DNA of 64,000 nucleotides from Ariolimax columbianus (lineage: Eukaryota > Mollusca > Gastropoda > Stylommatophora > Arionidae). The notes beneath the pieces are model-generated. The model was not told where the DNA came from, did not search any database, and saw only the letters and a list, made by a program, of their open reading frames with translations. The stretch's first letter is position 1; every line of letters begins with the position of its first letter. The stretch is taken from positions 57,267,652-57,331,651 of the forward strand of contig JAVGWX010000013.1 in NCBI GenBank assembly GCA_036924085.1, in the 5' to 3' direction. Both the position numbers and the translations under genes were made by a program. Below are positions 44,368 through 54,114 of the stretch, piece after piece.

Positions 44368-44612
44368 AGGTAAGACTAACGTCTGGTGAAGCAAAATATA
44401 CTGATCAGACATGTTAGTTATGGTCAGGCAAAATATACTGATCAGACATGTTAGTTATGGTCAGGCAAAATATACTGATCAGACATGTTAGTTATGGTCA
44501 GGCAAAATATACTGATCAGACATGTTAGTTATGGTCAGGCAAAATATACTGATCAGACATGTTAGTTATGGTCAGGCAAAATATACTGGTCAAGACTCTC
44601 ACCTTGACTTCC
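44368..44612 (+). mobile_element. Element Z copy 4, left part
   Basis: Begins with AGACTAACGTCTGGTGAAG, matched by GAGGCTAACGTCTGGTCAG at 56190, then the 37-mers and TCAAGACTCTCACCTTGAC. ACCTTGACTTCC at 44601-44612 is the left target duplication of the LINE-N inserted next. The Z body resumes at 46891. Confidence 0.85.
44388..44590. repeat. 37-bp array inside element Z copy 4
   Basis: About five and a half copies of the Z 37-mer (ATATACTGATCAGACATGTT). Copies differ by very few bases and carry a variant (TTATGGTC) not seen in the 8305-9120 array, so the expansion is separate. Confidence 0.9.
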
Positions 44613-46878
44613 TTCTTCTTCTTCTTCTTCTTCTTCTTCTTCTGCGTACGCAGTCAGACAGTAACCATTATTTTCTCAAAAAAAGCGGCGGTCGTCCTGA
44701 GGCTCTCGCCACTGCCATAGAGCTTGTCTTGCAGTTCCACTGGCAATGGCCACATCTGCTCTCTCTGATCCTCGTATGTCGGGCAGTTCTGCAGCAGATG
44801 TTCAGCAGTCATTTTACCAGTACCGCACGGGCATTCGTCGGTACACCCTATCTTCAATTTGTTGAATAGGTGGTACCTCAGTCTGTTGTGGCCAGTGCGA
44901 AGTCTGAAGACAACGACCTGCTCTCTTCGGTTCAACTGGTAATAGGCATCGTTTTTGGTGTAACCAGTATGTTCGGTTTCCCATTTGGTCATGTATCTGG
45001 CTTTGATAAGCCGTTTTGACTCTTCGTACGTCATATTGGTATCTGTTTGTGGTAGCCTTGCACCTTCTTTTGCCAGTCTGTCTGCCTCCTCGTTGCCTTG
45101 GATGTTGCAGTGTGACGGAACCCACTGTACCACTACCCTTTTTGGTGCGGACTGCTGGCACAGTTTGCAGAGTGCTGCTCTTTAGTCATTAAGCTCAGTG
45201 TTTTTCTGGCTTTTTAGCGCTGTGACTACTTCGAGAGCATCTGTCAGCAGGACTATATGGCTCTCATTTTCACTGTGTGTTACCATTTCTTCCACTTCCG
45301 CCCTCAGTGCCTCTGCCTCTGCTCTGAAATTGCTTGTGTACTTACCAGTAGCGAATGACAGTGTTATTTGTCTGCCATTTGGTAGGTTCAGGAATGCCCC
45401 TGCCCCTCCGTTCTGTGTAGTGTTTGTTACAGAACCGTCGGTGTATGCATGGGTCCAGTCCATGCTTGGGAAGCTTTTCGTTATGAAGCTTAGGGTAGTG
45501 TCTCTCCTTTCTTTTTCACTCTGGCAGTTTTTGTTTGCAATACCTGGTATATTTTCTACCACCTCTGGAAATATATCCTGCCTCCAAGTAGGTTTTCGTA
45601 CAGTAGTGATGGGTTTTGGTGTTGTTATTGCGTTTATGGGATCTTCGTGCATCTTTGCTTTGGCTATTTCTGCAAAGTTTCTCCGCTTTAGTTTCTCATT
45701 TCCCAAATTGTTTAGTCTCTGGTACATTGGATGGTCCGTCAGTCTTCTGAGTTTCTCTGACTGCAGCTGGGCTCTGCAGTCTCTTCTATCGGTCATGGAT
45801 TGCAATTTTGTAATCTTTTCAAGTTCTACAATTGGCGTTGACTTCATGCCACCTGTTATAATTCTCATGGCTTGGTTTTGAAGTTTGTTAACTTTATCGA
45901 AGTTCGCCTTCGCTGCGGTTGTCCATGCCGCAATGCCATACTCGAGAACTGGTCTCACTCTTCCAGTGTACAGTTTCTTTAGTATGCCTTCGTCTGCTCC
46001 CCAGCTTGTGCCAGCAAGTTTCCTCATGATCGCCATTCTTTCTCTGGCTTTCATTCGGTTTCTCTCAATCTGACTTTTCCATGTCATGCGCCGATCAAAT
46101 GTGACTCCCAGATAGGTTGGGTTGTCGTTTGGCTGCAGGATTTTGCCATTCAGACTTAATTTGGTGCTTTGGGGTTTTAATGAGAGCGAGAATATTGTGC
46201 ACGTGGTTTTCTCCTCGTTTATTTTGACCAGCCATGAGTTCGCCCACTCTTCCAGCGATGTTAGGGCCGTCTGCATCCGATTTCTTGCTAGGGTGAGATT
46301 CTTTTCAGAGGTCCACATAGTCAGATCGTCTGCAAACATTGAGCTATGGACTCTTCTTGGTATATTCTCTGTAATATCGTTTATATATACCAGGAAGAGT
46401 GTGGGTGACAATACTCCCCCTTGGGGTACTCCCTGCTCGAGTGTCACCTTTTTGCTCATCTGCCCTTGTACTTGGACTCTGGCCGTTCTTTGTTTGAGGT
46501 AGTGGTTGATCCACTTGTACATCTTCCCACAGACATCACTTCTTCTTAGCTTGACTCTAAGTCCATCCTTCCAGACTTTGTCAAATGCCTTTTCCAGATG
46601 CACCCAAACAGCTACTGTGTGTTTCTGTGCCTGGTAGGCATCTTCTATCTCCTGGGCTATGAGGATGACCTGGTCCTCAGTGGATCTGTGCTGTCTATAG
46701 CCGGCTTGCTGTGGAATTAGTATTCGTTTTTCTTCCAGATGTCACATCAGTCTGGTGTTTATCATCCGTTCCATCAGCTTGCCGACACAGCTCAGTAGGC
46801 TGATGGGCCTGTATCCATTTGGATCTGTTTTGTCCTTCCCTGTTTTTGGTACTGGTACCAGTATTGCATCTTTCCATG
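44613..46878 (-). mobile_element. LINE-N copy 2, 5'-truncated, within element Z
   Basis: Bounded by perfect 12-bp duplications ACCTTGACTTCC at 44601-44612 and 46879-46890. The 3' tail is (TTC)n on the plus strand from 44613 to about 44643. Removing the insert and one duplication restores a continuous element Z. The 5' truncation point is within RT (WKDAILVPVP). Confidence 0.95.
44654..46876 (-). pseudogene. LINE-N ORF2 copy 2: RT and RNase H
   Basis: Highly similar to copy 1 over its full length. In-frame stops lie near 46741 (Trp to TGA, LM*HLEEK) and 45183 (Leu to TAA, ELND*RAAL). RT motif A is VWVHLEKAFDKV: the catalytic Asp seen in copies 1 and 3 is His here. Motif C FADDLTMW and RNase H residues AYTDGS, FRAEAEAL, LLTDALE and GNEEADRL are kept. 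The C-terminus CPCGTGKMTAEHLLQNCP is intact. It could not have supported its own movement in this state. Confidence 0.93.
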
Positions 46879-47160
46879 ACCTTGACTTCCAATATAGCCC
46901 TTCCTGGAAACCGGTTGTTTTTATGGCAGCCTGGCTAACATGGTGAAGGATCAAAGTGATAGCCGTAGTAGTTTGCTACACGCAGGTGAAGACAAGCATA
47001 GCACAACCGCCTGGATGACCCCGGTCCAACTTCATCAGCACGCTCGAGATGTCAGGAAAGCTACAACAAACCACCACTAAACGTCATTTTTAGTGCAAAC
47101 AAAAGGGTAAATCTAGCCATTGTGGGCATTCAACAACAACAAAAACAACAACAACAACAA
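46879..47160 (+). mobile_element. Element Z copy 4, right part
   Basis: Resumes Z after LINE-N: CCTTCCTGGAAACCGGTTG, GGCAGCCTGGCTAACATGG, GACCCCGGTCCAACTTCATC and CATTGTGGGCATTCAACAAC, then a (CAA)n tail to about 47160. Together with 44368-44600 it makes the most complete Z in the window. Confidence 0.85.
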
Positions 47161-47166
47161 CATTAC

Positions 47167-47230
47167 CAAGATGCTGAGCAGCGCGTCAGCTGTAGCGGTC
47201 AGCGACCCAAAAGCTGATTGCTAGCGTCAA
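47167..47230 (+). mobile_element. Element W 5'-end fragment
   Basis: AAGATGCTGAGCAGCGCG, TCAGCTGTAGCGGTCAGCGA and CCCAAAAGCTGATTGC match the 5' end of W (reverse complement of 35900-35975). Only about 65 bp remain, next to the Z tail. Confidence 0.55.
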
Positions 47231-47609
47231 ATATATAACGAAAAGCGGGAACGGAAGAAAATGTAATAAGCAGCCTAGAATCTGAGCACCGGACCTCCAG
47301 ATGGCAGAAGCGCTTTGCCACAAGTGAGAGAAATAAGCTGAGTACTAGACAAGTGAGACACCCCCAAAAACTGTCAGAATTGGTCCAGTATTTCGTCACC
47401 CAAGACATGCCAGGTCATTACCCGAGTTCGATTAAGGTAAATGTATAGACTCTCTAACCTCCCTATCCTCAAGCAAAGACAGACCTTCAATATTTGTGTG
47501 GTAGTTTCCGTGAAGGATTTTGACAAGTATAGTAATATGTAGAACCGTAGTGGTAGACAGTTATACAGAAAGAATGTCTGTTAGATCACATGACACGTAT
47601 TTAGCTTAG
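47231..47609. other. Mostly unassigned; one short dispersed repeat
   Basis: A segment at about 47285-47365 resembles 48405-48480: GCGCTTTGCCACAAGTGAGA against ACGCCTTGCTGCAAGAGAGA, then CAAGTGAGACAC against CAAGCGAGACAC. Nothing else is recognised. Confidence 0.45.
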
Positions 47610-48070
47610 TTCTTAGGTTGACCCATTCTTCGTCAAGGGGTGGTCACCCTTGAGCGGGTCCCAACTCAGGATCCAGTCGTTTCTAGCGCGGGCGGGTGTC
47701 GTCCAGTGTGATATTAGTCTGTCTGTTGTGGGGTCGTGAATGTTGTATTTTTCTAGTGAATCTCGCCAGCAAGTTTGGGGCCGTCTCCGAGGTCTCTTTT
47801 TATCGTGCGGGTACCACATGGTAGTTATGGTACTCCATCTTTCATCTTGTCTTCTATTTCACCTGCCCAGCGGTGTTTCGAATCGTTGACATACTGTAGG
47901 ACATCCTTGATGTGTGACATTCTCCGGATGTCGATATTGTGTAGTTTGCTCTGCCGCTCTTGTCTGAGAGTTATGCTCACTTGACGTCTTTCAAGATATG
48001 CGTGTGCTGTTCTCAGTTGGTTCTCTGCTGCTTTGGTTATAGACCAGGTTTCGCTACCATAGCAATATTT
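47610..48070 (-). pseudogene. LINE ORF2 C-terminal fragment
   Basis: Minus-strand frames give CYGSETWSITKAAENQLRTA, HAYLERRQVSITLRQ, DIRRMSHIKDVLQYVNDSKH, RWAGEIEDKMEY and RRRPQTCWRDSLEKYNIHD, the standard order YGxExWxxTK...ERRxLxIxLR...KHRWAGHxxR...RPxTRWRDxxE. One stop near 47820 breaks it. The RTE-like group is likely. Confidence 0.8.
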
Positions 48071-48074
48071 AGCT

Positions 48075-48405
48075 GCATTTGAGAAATTAGTTAGTTAGCT
48101 AATTAATTAGTATGTTCGATAATTAGTTAGCTAATTAGTAAGTTAGTTCATCAGTTAGTTAGTTAATTATTTAGTTGGCTATTTCGTTAGTTAGTTAGTT
48201 AGCTAATTAGTTAGTTACATAATTAGCTAGTTAACTATTTAGTTAGTTAATTAATTAGTAACTTAGTAATTAATTAGTTAGTTAGATAGTTAGTGAGCTA
48301 ATTGATTAGTTAGTTACTTAATTGATTAGTTAGTTGGTTGGTCGGTCGGTTGGTCGATCGGTCGGCTGCTTAGTTAGTTATTTTGTTAGTTAGTTAGTTG
48401 GCTGC
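48075..48405. repeat. Degenerate (TTAG)n region
   Basis: Runs of TTAGTTAGTTAG with AATTAG and GGTCGGTCGG variants over about 330 bp. It is a tetranucleotide repeat and not the TTAGGG telomere repeat. Confidence 0.85.
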
Positions 48406-48632
48406 CCATTCATATGATAGAAACGCCTTGCTGCAAGAGAGAAATTAGTTTTAACACTAGCCAAGCGAGACACTTTAAATACAAAAAAAAAGAAGTTTCA
48501 ACTGGGCCAGTTTTTCTTCATTTGACACTAATATACAATCACACGTTTTGTATTTACAACCCGCTGCCTCGATCTATGCCCACATTCTTCTCCTCATCGC
48601 ACAATGCATGAGTCACCAACACGTGGATAAAT

Positions 48633-49195
48633 GGGGGACTCAGTGGTCTCGAGGTGAGGTGTCCGCCTCTGGTGGGGGACTCAGTGGTCTCGAGGTGAGG
48701 TGTCCGCCTCTGGTGGGGGACTCAGTGGTCTCGAGGTGAGGTGTCCGACTCTGGTACCGAAGGTCGTGGGTTCGAATCACGATAAAGACCGGGATTTTTT
48801 CACGTGGCTCTTCTAGAAAAAAATCCCCTGATATCCGGATAGGGAGATCGGACTCCCGTGGTCAGTGTCGAGCACATTAAAAATCCTTCACAGTTGGAAA
48901 TCGAAAAGATTAGACATAACAGCCGCTGCCCGGGCAGAATTCAAATAAAAAATATACCGAAGTTATCTATACCTTTCCCCAGGTGGTTTGTTAAGAGCAG
49001 CTATTAATGGCACTTAAGTGACTGCGGGTCTACATAGCTTTAGTGTTTGAATCTATTAAGATGGACTCGCACATAGGTTAAACCACCCTCCAAAAAAACT
49101 GGCTGTATACAGACTCTGTCGAGTCTTTTAAATAAGTATAAAGACGTTAAGTTAAGTTAAGTTAAGTTAAGTTAAGTTAAGTTAAGTTAAGCTAA
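48633..49195 (+). mobile_element. SINE V copy 3, triplicated head and CR1-like tail
   Basis: The tRNA-like head segment GTGGTCTCGAGGTGAGGTGT occurs three times in 41-bp tandem units (48633-48755). The B-box GTGGGTTCGAATCAC follows at about 48768. The body shares TAGGGAGATCGGACTCCCG and TGACTGCGGGTCTACATAG with copy 1. The 3' end (about 49100-49195) reads GGCTGTATACAGACTCTGTC, AGTATAAAGACGTTAAG and (AAGTT)n, nearly the same as the CR1 3' end at 18570-18640. Confidence 0.85.
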
Positions 49196-49654
49196 GGGGC
49201 TTGAACTCTGCACATTTATCTCACGGCCATCGACGACTTCTGACATCTCATAAAGGGCGCAAACTTCCGGTCACTGATGGCTATCTCTGAGTCCCTAATT
49301 TAGCGTCTGAAGAGAACGTGCCTTGACTTGTGTGGAATATTAGTCCGCACGGCACAGTATTGGCCTTGTATCTTATGGTGTCATTTTCCCGATCCAGGTT
49401 CGCGTGTTTGGACCTCACACGTGCACAAGGTAGTGTGGAGTGTCCTCGTCAGCTCATTAAAGAGACGCAGATGGGCAGTCCACAGCTGGTGCACGTGTAG
49501 GAAGAACTCCACTGAAAATGGCCTTCTCTGGTTCTCTTGTCTTAATGATGTCAATCTGAATAAATAATGTGAAAATCGTCTTTCTTTTCTTCTTTCGTCT
49601 TTTGTTCGCTTGAAAAATAGTTGATATAAGCAATGTTATCTCTTAGCTTAATGT
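49196..49654. other. No assigned feature
   Basis: No recognised gene or repeat. Confidence 0.4.
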
Positions 49655-49828
49655 CGTTATACTGGCTTAGAAGACTGCAACGTCTGTATAAAACATTCAA
49701 TTGATCTAAAAATACAAATGAGTCTCCAATCTATTCTTGAATGCATTAATTGAACCTGTCTTCACTATTTTCCGTGGCAATGCATTCCAAACATTCACCA
49801 CTCTCTGACTTATTAAAAAATTTCCTGG
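49655..49828 (-). mobile_element. CR1 3' end, short
   Basis: The minus strand reads SQRVVNVWNALP and on into the CR1 3' region, matching 34396-34600 and 18440-18600. It is truncated directly before a (TTC)n run and a W-like end (TCTACGTTCGTTCTCAATCTC) at 49830-49862. Confidence 0.75.
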
Positions 49829-49861
49829 CATCTTCTTCTTCTTCTACGTTCGTTCTCAATC

Positions 49862-50295
49862 TCCCACTAGTATACTCAGCAGCATTTGCCACTGGGAGAC
49901 GCTGCAGTATCTTCATTGCCGAAGCCAGTGCCACGAGACAAGCAGCTGAAACCCTTATAGACCATAAGGAGCAGGCAGAAGAGCAAGTGGTTATTCTCAC
50001 AGACGCCCTCGCAGTCTTAATGGCGTTCAAGAACAGCACAAAAATTAACTCGGTGCTCTGGCAGACTCGCTCGAACGCCTGTCCCAGTGCTTAAAAAAAA
50101 GCACAGTCCAGTGGATACTAGCCCACTGCGACATTTCAGGTAACAAAGAAGCGAACAGACTCGACAGAGAGGGGGGAATGCTGCAGCAGAGTGATACAGA
50201 AATCACATACAGTGAGACAAAAGCATTCATCAGGGCAACGTACATGCAAAATGGATAAAAGACCACCTTGGCCACATAGAAAACGATGGTCTTTG
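49862..50295 (+). pseudogene. LINE-N' RNase H fragment
   Basis: The plus strand reads ATRQAAETLIDHKEQAEEQ, VVILTDALAVLMAFKN and, with frame changes, VQWILAHCDISGNKEANRL and SETKAFIRATYM. It closely matches 28500-28880. It is broken off at 50295 and lacks the C-terminal part. The Glu-rich and Asp residues of RNase H are partly kept (LTDALA), but NEEADR has become NKEANR. Confidence 0.8.
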
Positions 50296-50730
50296 AAACT
50301 CTCAACCACGCAGAAATAATTCTCAAGAAATGAGTTTGTCCTGCAAGACAAATACTTCATCTTTTCTGTGCACGTTCAAATCATAGAGGCTTCGTTAGAG
50401 AGGTCAGTCACGTGTTTATATTAACATAAATAATCAGTGACGAAGTTTTTTTTATAGGGGGTTGGGGGATGGGGAGGGGGGAAGGAAGAGCTGTATGGTG
50501 AAGCAGATAGTGATACTCACCAGATCGAACAACAAAGAATCACAGGGACCATTTTGTCATGCGCACCTAGTTTCGCTCTTCAGTCCTTGATTCCTAAGCG
50601 TGTTGTGAAAGAAATATAAAATAACTTCTGCGTGCCTATCATTAAAGCTTAAATTGAAGATAAAAAACGGCGTCAATATAGCAGGAGTAAGAAAATTGGT
50701 TTACAAAGACTGCTGACCAGCGAGATACGA
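50296..50730. other. No assigned feature
   Basis: No recognised gene. A T-run then G-rich stretch lies at 50440-50490. Confidence 0.4.
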
Positions 50731-50734
50731 ACAG

Positions 50735-51060
50735 TATACAAGTTAGTAATGGAGATACGAACAGCATACAAGTTAAGTTATGGAGATACGAACAGCATAC
50801 AAGTTAAGTTATGGAGATACGAACAGCACACAAGTTAAGTTATGGAGATACGAACAGCATATCAGTTAAGTTATGGAGATACGAACACCATACACTTTAA
50901 GTTATGGAGATACGAACAGCACACAAGTTAAGTTATGGAGATGCGAACAGCATACAAGTTAAGTTATGGAGTTACGAACAGCATACAAGTTAAGTTATAG
51001 ATGTGCGAACAGCATACACGTTAAGTTATGGAGATGCGAACAGCATACACGTTAAGTCAT
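50735..51060. repeat. 31-bp tandem array
   Basis: About ten to eleven copies of a 31-bp unit containing GGAGATACGAACAGCATAC and AAGTTAAGTTAT. The AAGTTAAGTTA part resembles the AAGTT tail of CR1, which might have seeded it, but no CR1 body adjoins. Confidence 0.88.
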
Positions 51061-51600
51061 ACAATCGCCTTGAAGTTCTCGAAAAGTTGGACAAGGCTAT
51101 CCATTCGATTTAAGGCAAATGTGAAAACATTGAAAAACTGTAGTGAAAGAGACCCTGAGAGAGGAACCTACCATGTGGTTGTGTGTTTGATTAGGTTTTT
51201 CGTTCGTTCTTTGGTCCTGCCAAAGGTCTTATAGTCAAACTTTAGGTTTTATTCTGTGGTGGAACAGTACGTGGTTATATCTATGTTATTATCGTTATTT
51301 GATTAACGCAACTCTGGTTCTGTTATCGTTTGCCAGATTGGACGTGTCTGGTCGTGATTAGCAATACGGACTGGCTACTATTTGATCTTATCTTATCAAC
51401 TTTTCCAATTAGATTTACCGTGCAAATACAGCTTTTTGTTTATTTATAATTCTGTAAATAAAACCACTCAGATATTCTTCTCTCTATCAATGTTCTAATT
51501 GTTGCAAACTCGCTACATAAGCTAGTAACCTGTGCTCTCCAGTTTCAGCGGTGTGACGTCACTCTTTTCACTCCTTGAATGTTGTCCAAGCCCATAGTGG
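51061..51600. other. No assigned feature
   Basis: No recognised gene or repeat. Confidence 0.4.
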
Positions 51601-51604
51601 AGTT

Positions 51605-51912
51605 CTCTCTGGCGATTGTTCGCGGAGAGTTTCTTTCGGTCTGCCTCTTTTCCAGTACTGACACAACCAATTTTACTCCACGCAAGAAAGCAGATGATAA
51701 ACAGTATCTTCATCCCAACTCTGGGTTACCAGTGCCAGAAATGGGCATTGAATGAGATCCAGGAACGAAAGTTCGTCACCTGCGAAATGCGGTGCCTACG
51801 AAAGGTCCCCAACAACACAGGAAAGACAGAATCACAAATATTAGTATTCGGGATAAGGTTGGATCAATTCGCTGCCTACAGTACATCAAGCAACAGAGAA
51901 TAAATTGGTTTG
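51605..51912 (+). pseudogene. LINE ORF2 C-terminal fragment before two arrays
   Basis: Across two frames the plus strand reads KQMINSIFIPTLGYQCQKW, ALNEIQERKFVTCEMRCLRK, then KDRITNISIRDKVGSIRCL and QYIKQQRINWFGHIV. These fit the LINE order ...LLYGxExW...CLRKxxxxxxxDRxxNxxIRxxxG...LxWFGHxxRM. The frame runs straight into the 22-bp array at WFGHIVHAT, continues at 52285-52399, then enters a 33-bp array. Confidence 0.75.
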
Positions 51913-52284
51913 GCCACATTGTTCATGCAACCAGACCACATTGTTCATGCAACCAGACCACATTGTTCATGCAACCAGACCACATTGTTCATGCAACCAG
52001 ACCACATTGTTCATGCAACCAGACCACATTGTTCATGCAACCAGACCACATTGTTTATGCAACCAGACCACATTGTTCATGCAACCAGACCACATTGTTC
52101 ATGCAACCAGACCACATTGTTCATGCAACCAGACCACATTGTTCATGCAACCAGACCACATTGTTCATGCAACCAGACCACATTGTTCATGCAACCAGAC
52201 CACATTGTTCATGCAACCAGACCACATTGTTCATGCAACCAGACCACATTGTTCATGCAACCAGACCACATTGTTCATGCAACC
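51913..52284. repeat. 22-bp minisatellite inside LINE coding sequence
   Basis: About 17 nearly identical copies of CATTGTTCATGCAACCAGAC followed by CA. The first unit is the LINE codons for HIVHAT directly after WFG. The last unit leads back into LINE-like sequence. All three plus-strand frames stay open across it, giving long but meaningless frames. Confidence 0.93.
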
Positions 52285-52399
52285 TTCTACAGGAGAACAT
52301 CGGGAAGAAAAGCGTGAGGTAAGCCAAGGAAAAGGTAGATACAAGCCATCAAATGGCGAAAAATGTTACGGGAGGCGCGAAAGACAAATACATACCACG
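52285..52399 (+). pseudogene. LINE ORF2 segment between two arrays
   Basis: Read with one stop it gives YRRTSGRKA, then GKPRKR, QAIKWRKMLREARKTN and YHGTGL. This matches the GRPRKRW...I segment that follows WFGHxxR in LINE C-termini, so the two arrays interrupt one copy. Confidence 0.6.
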
Positions 52400-52630
52400 G
52401 CACTGGGCTACAACTTGGCAGAAAGTGAGACTGCACTGGGCTACAATCTGGCAGAAAGTCAGACTGGATTGGGCTACAACCGGGCAGAAAGTGAGACTGG
52501 ATTGGGCTACAATCTGGCAGAAAGTCAGACGACACTAGGCTACAATCTGGCAGAAAGTGAGACTGCACTCGGCTACAACGGGGCAGAAAGTCAGACGACA
52601 ATGGGCTACAACAAGGCAGAAAATGTGACG
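52400..52630. repeat. 33-bp minisatellite inside LINE coding sequence
   Basis: Seven copies of a 33-bp unit containing TGGGCTACAA and GGCAGAAAGTGAGACT. One frame reads WATTWQKVRLH per unit, close to the LINE C-terminal TWQxxRxLA segment. Units differ by several bases each, so it is older or less homogenised than the 22-bp array. Confidence 0.88.
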
Positions 52631-52679
52631 ACAAAAGAAGAAGAAGATGGTGACCACATAAATGCTCCCAGAGTTAGTT

Positions 52680-52870
52680 TGTGGCTGTCCAATCTAAGAA
52701 CTTGTCCGAAGAAGGTTCACCGTATTATCTCGATGAGTAATGAAAGATATTGTAGATTGACAACTTCTCTGTTTATTTGGTTAGTCATGAATTCATCCTA
52801 GTCAATGTTCAACATTTTTCTAAGACACTTATTCTCAAATACATTTAGCTTCTCTTTAAATGCTTTTCTG
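52680..52870 (-). mobile_element. LINE ORF2 relic
   Basis: The minus strand reads KAFKEKLNVFENKCLRKMLN, then TNQINREVVNLQYLSL and FFGQVLRLDSHKL, resembling LINE LxxFxxxCLRxIL...I...FGHxLR. It is short and diverged. Confidence 0.5.
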
Positions 52871-53149
52871 TGCATTCACATTCATATGATAGTATTGGTA
52901 ACACTTTGGATTCCAACGACATGAGCTTGGTGTACGAGCTAAATGATTAGCGGCCAGATTACGGAAGTGCATTCTTCCATAGATGCATCTCCAACTTGAG
53001 TCACTTTGCTTCTCAGATAGATCAAACTGGCAACTCTTCCATCTGTGTTCATGTATTCAAAATGTCTTTCATTCTCAATTCTCGCAATCCTCATGCAGCA
53101 TGACCTATTCAGAACGCCGCTCCCATCAATGCCCGTCTGAAAGAAACTA

Positions 53150-53640
53150 GATCTCTTACCAAATCTCCAGCCTGCTCCAGCCGTGCCCATACATTTCTTG
53201 ACATCTTAGTGCCATCGCTTTCTTGGTCTGCCTCTGCTTCTCTTGCCTGGCACCATAACTTCCATCACCCGTCTCTCAAGATCGGTGTGTCTTTTGATGT
53301 GGCCAAAGTATTTCATTTTATTGTTCAAGATGAAATTGATGAGCCAGTTCTCCCCTTTGCCCAACTCTTATCTAATATTTATAGTCCTCTTTTTTTTTTG
53401 TTGTCCATGGTATTCTGAGGGCCTTTCTATAACATTTTAACCGGGAGGAGACAATACTTGTCCTTCAGGTTTCTGGCAGCTGTCCGTATTTCGAAGCCGT
53501 ATGCTGCCCCATACAAAAAACACAGGTTCTCAACAAGTAGTTTTTTTTCTGGAATTCTGACATAGTTTCCTTAGTTAATGCGTCTCTGCTTTGCCGTTAC
53601 CAATCTCCTGCTGATTTTCTTTTTCTAAATACTAGGTCAT
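53150..53640 (-). pseudogene. LINE ORF2 C-terminal fragment
   Basis: Minus-strand frames give KKLLVENLCFLYGAAYGFEI, RTAARNLKDK, then ILKYFGHIKRHTDLERRVME and VPGKRSRGRPRKRWH. The order and the GKRSRGRPRKRW motif are typical of LINE C-termini; the CETW motif has decayed to YGFEI. The open stretch at 52940-53160 (minus) beyond it has no recognised similarity. Confidence 0.65.
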
Positions 53641-53848
53641 ATACTTGAGTCGTAGGGGTATACAATGATCTAAACACTAGGTCATATACTTGTGTTGTAG
53701 GGGTATACAGTCATCTAAATACTAGGTCATATACCTGAGTCGTAGGGGTATACAATCATCTAAATACTAGGTCATATACTGGAGTCGTAGGGATATACAA
53801 TCATCTAAATACTAGGTCATATACTTGAATCGTAGGGGTATACAATCA
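53623..53848. repeat. 45-bp tandem array
   Basis: Five copies of a 45-bp unit containing CTAAATACTAGGTCATATAC and GTCGTAGGGGTATACA. It begins at the 5' edge of the LINE relic at 53150-53640. Confidence 0.88.
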
Positions 53849-53894
53849 TGGAGTTGCAACTAGATATCACCAAACTTCCGCACGCTTTTGATTC

Positions 53895-54080
53895 CAGTAT
53901 TCCAATATTATATGGGGGATCGACATAATCCCCGTAGTATTGAGCTACAAGCGCCTGGTGGAAATCTATCCATCTTCATCAGCACGCTCGGGATGTAAGG
54001 AAAGCTACTGCAACCAGCGACTTTTACATAAAGCACAAAAGACTACATTTACTCACTGCGGCATTCAGCAACATCATCTA
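53895..54080 (+). mobile_element. Element Z copy 5, 5'-truncated
   Basis: Contains GGGGGATCGACATAATCCC, CATCTTCATCAGCACGCTCG, GGAAAGCTACTGCAACCAG and CACTGCGGCATTCAGCAAC, the 3' two thirds of Z. The 37-mers are absent. Confidence 0.7.
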
Positions 54081-54114
54081 GTTGTTGATGCAACTATTGT
54101 CACGAAACGGGCAA

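Noticed and set aside
48075..48405. Telomere-like repeat
   Set aside because: The unit is TTAG or AGTT, degenerate and internal, not TTAGGG.
51792..52801. Frames of 176, 298 and 135 codons with repeated QTTLFM-like peptides
   Set aside because: They are three readings of the 22-bp array plus the 33-bp array inside a dead LINE.
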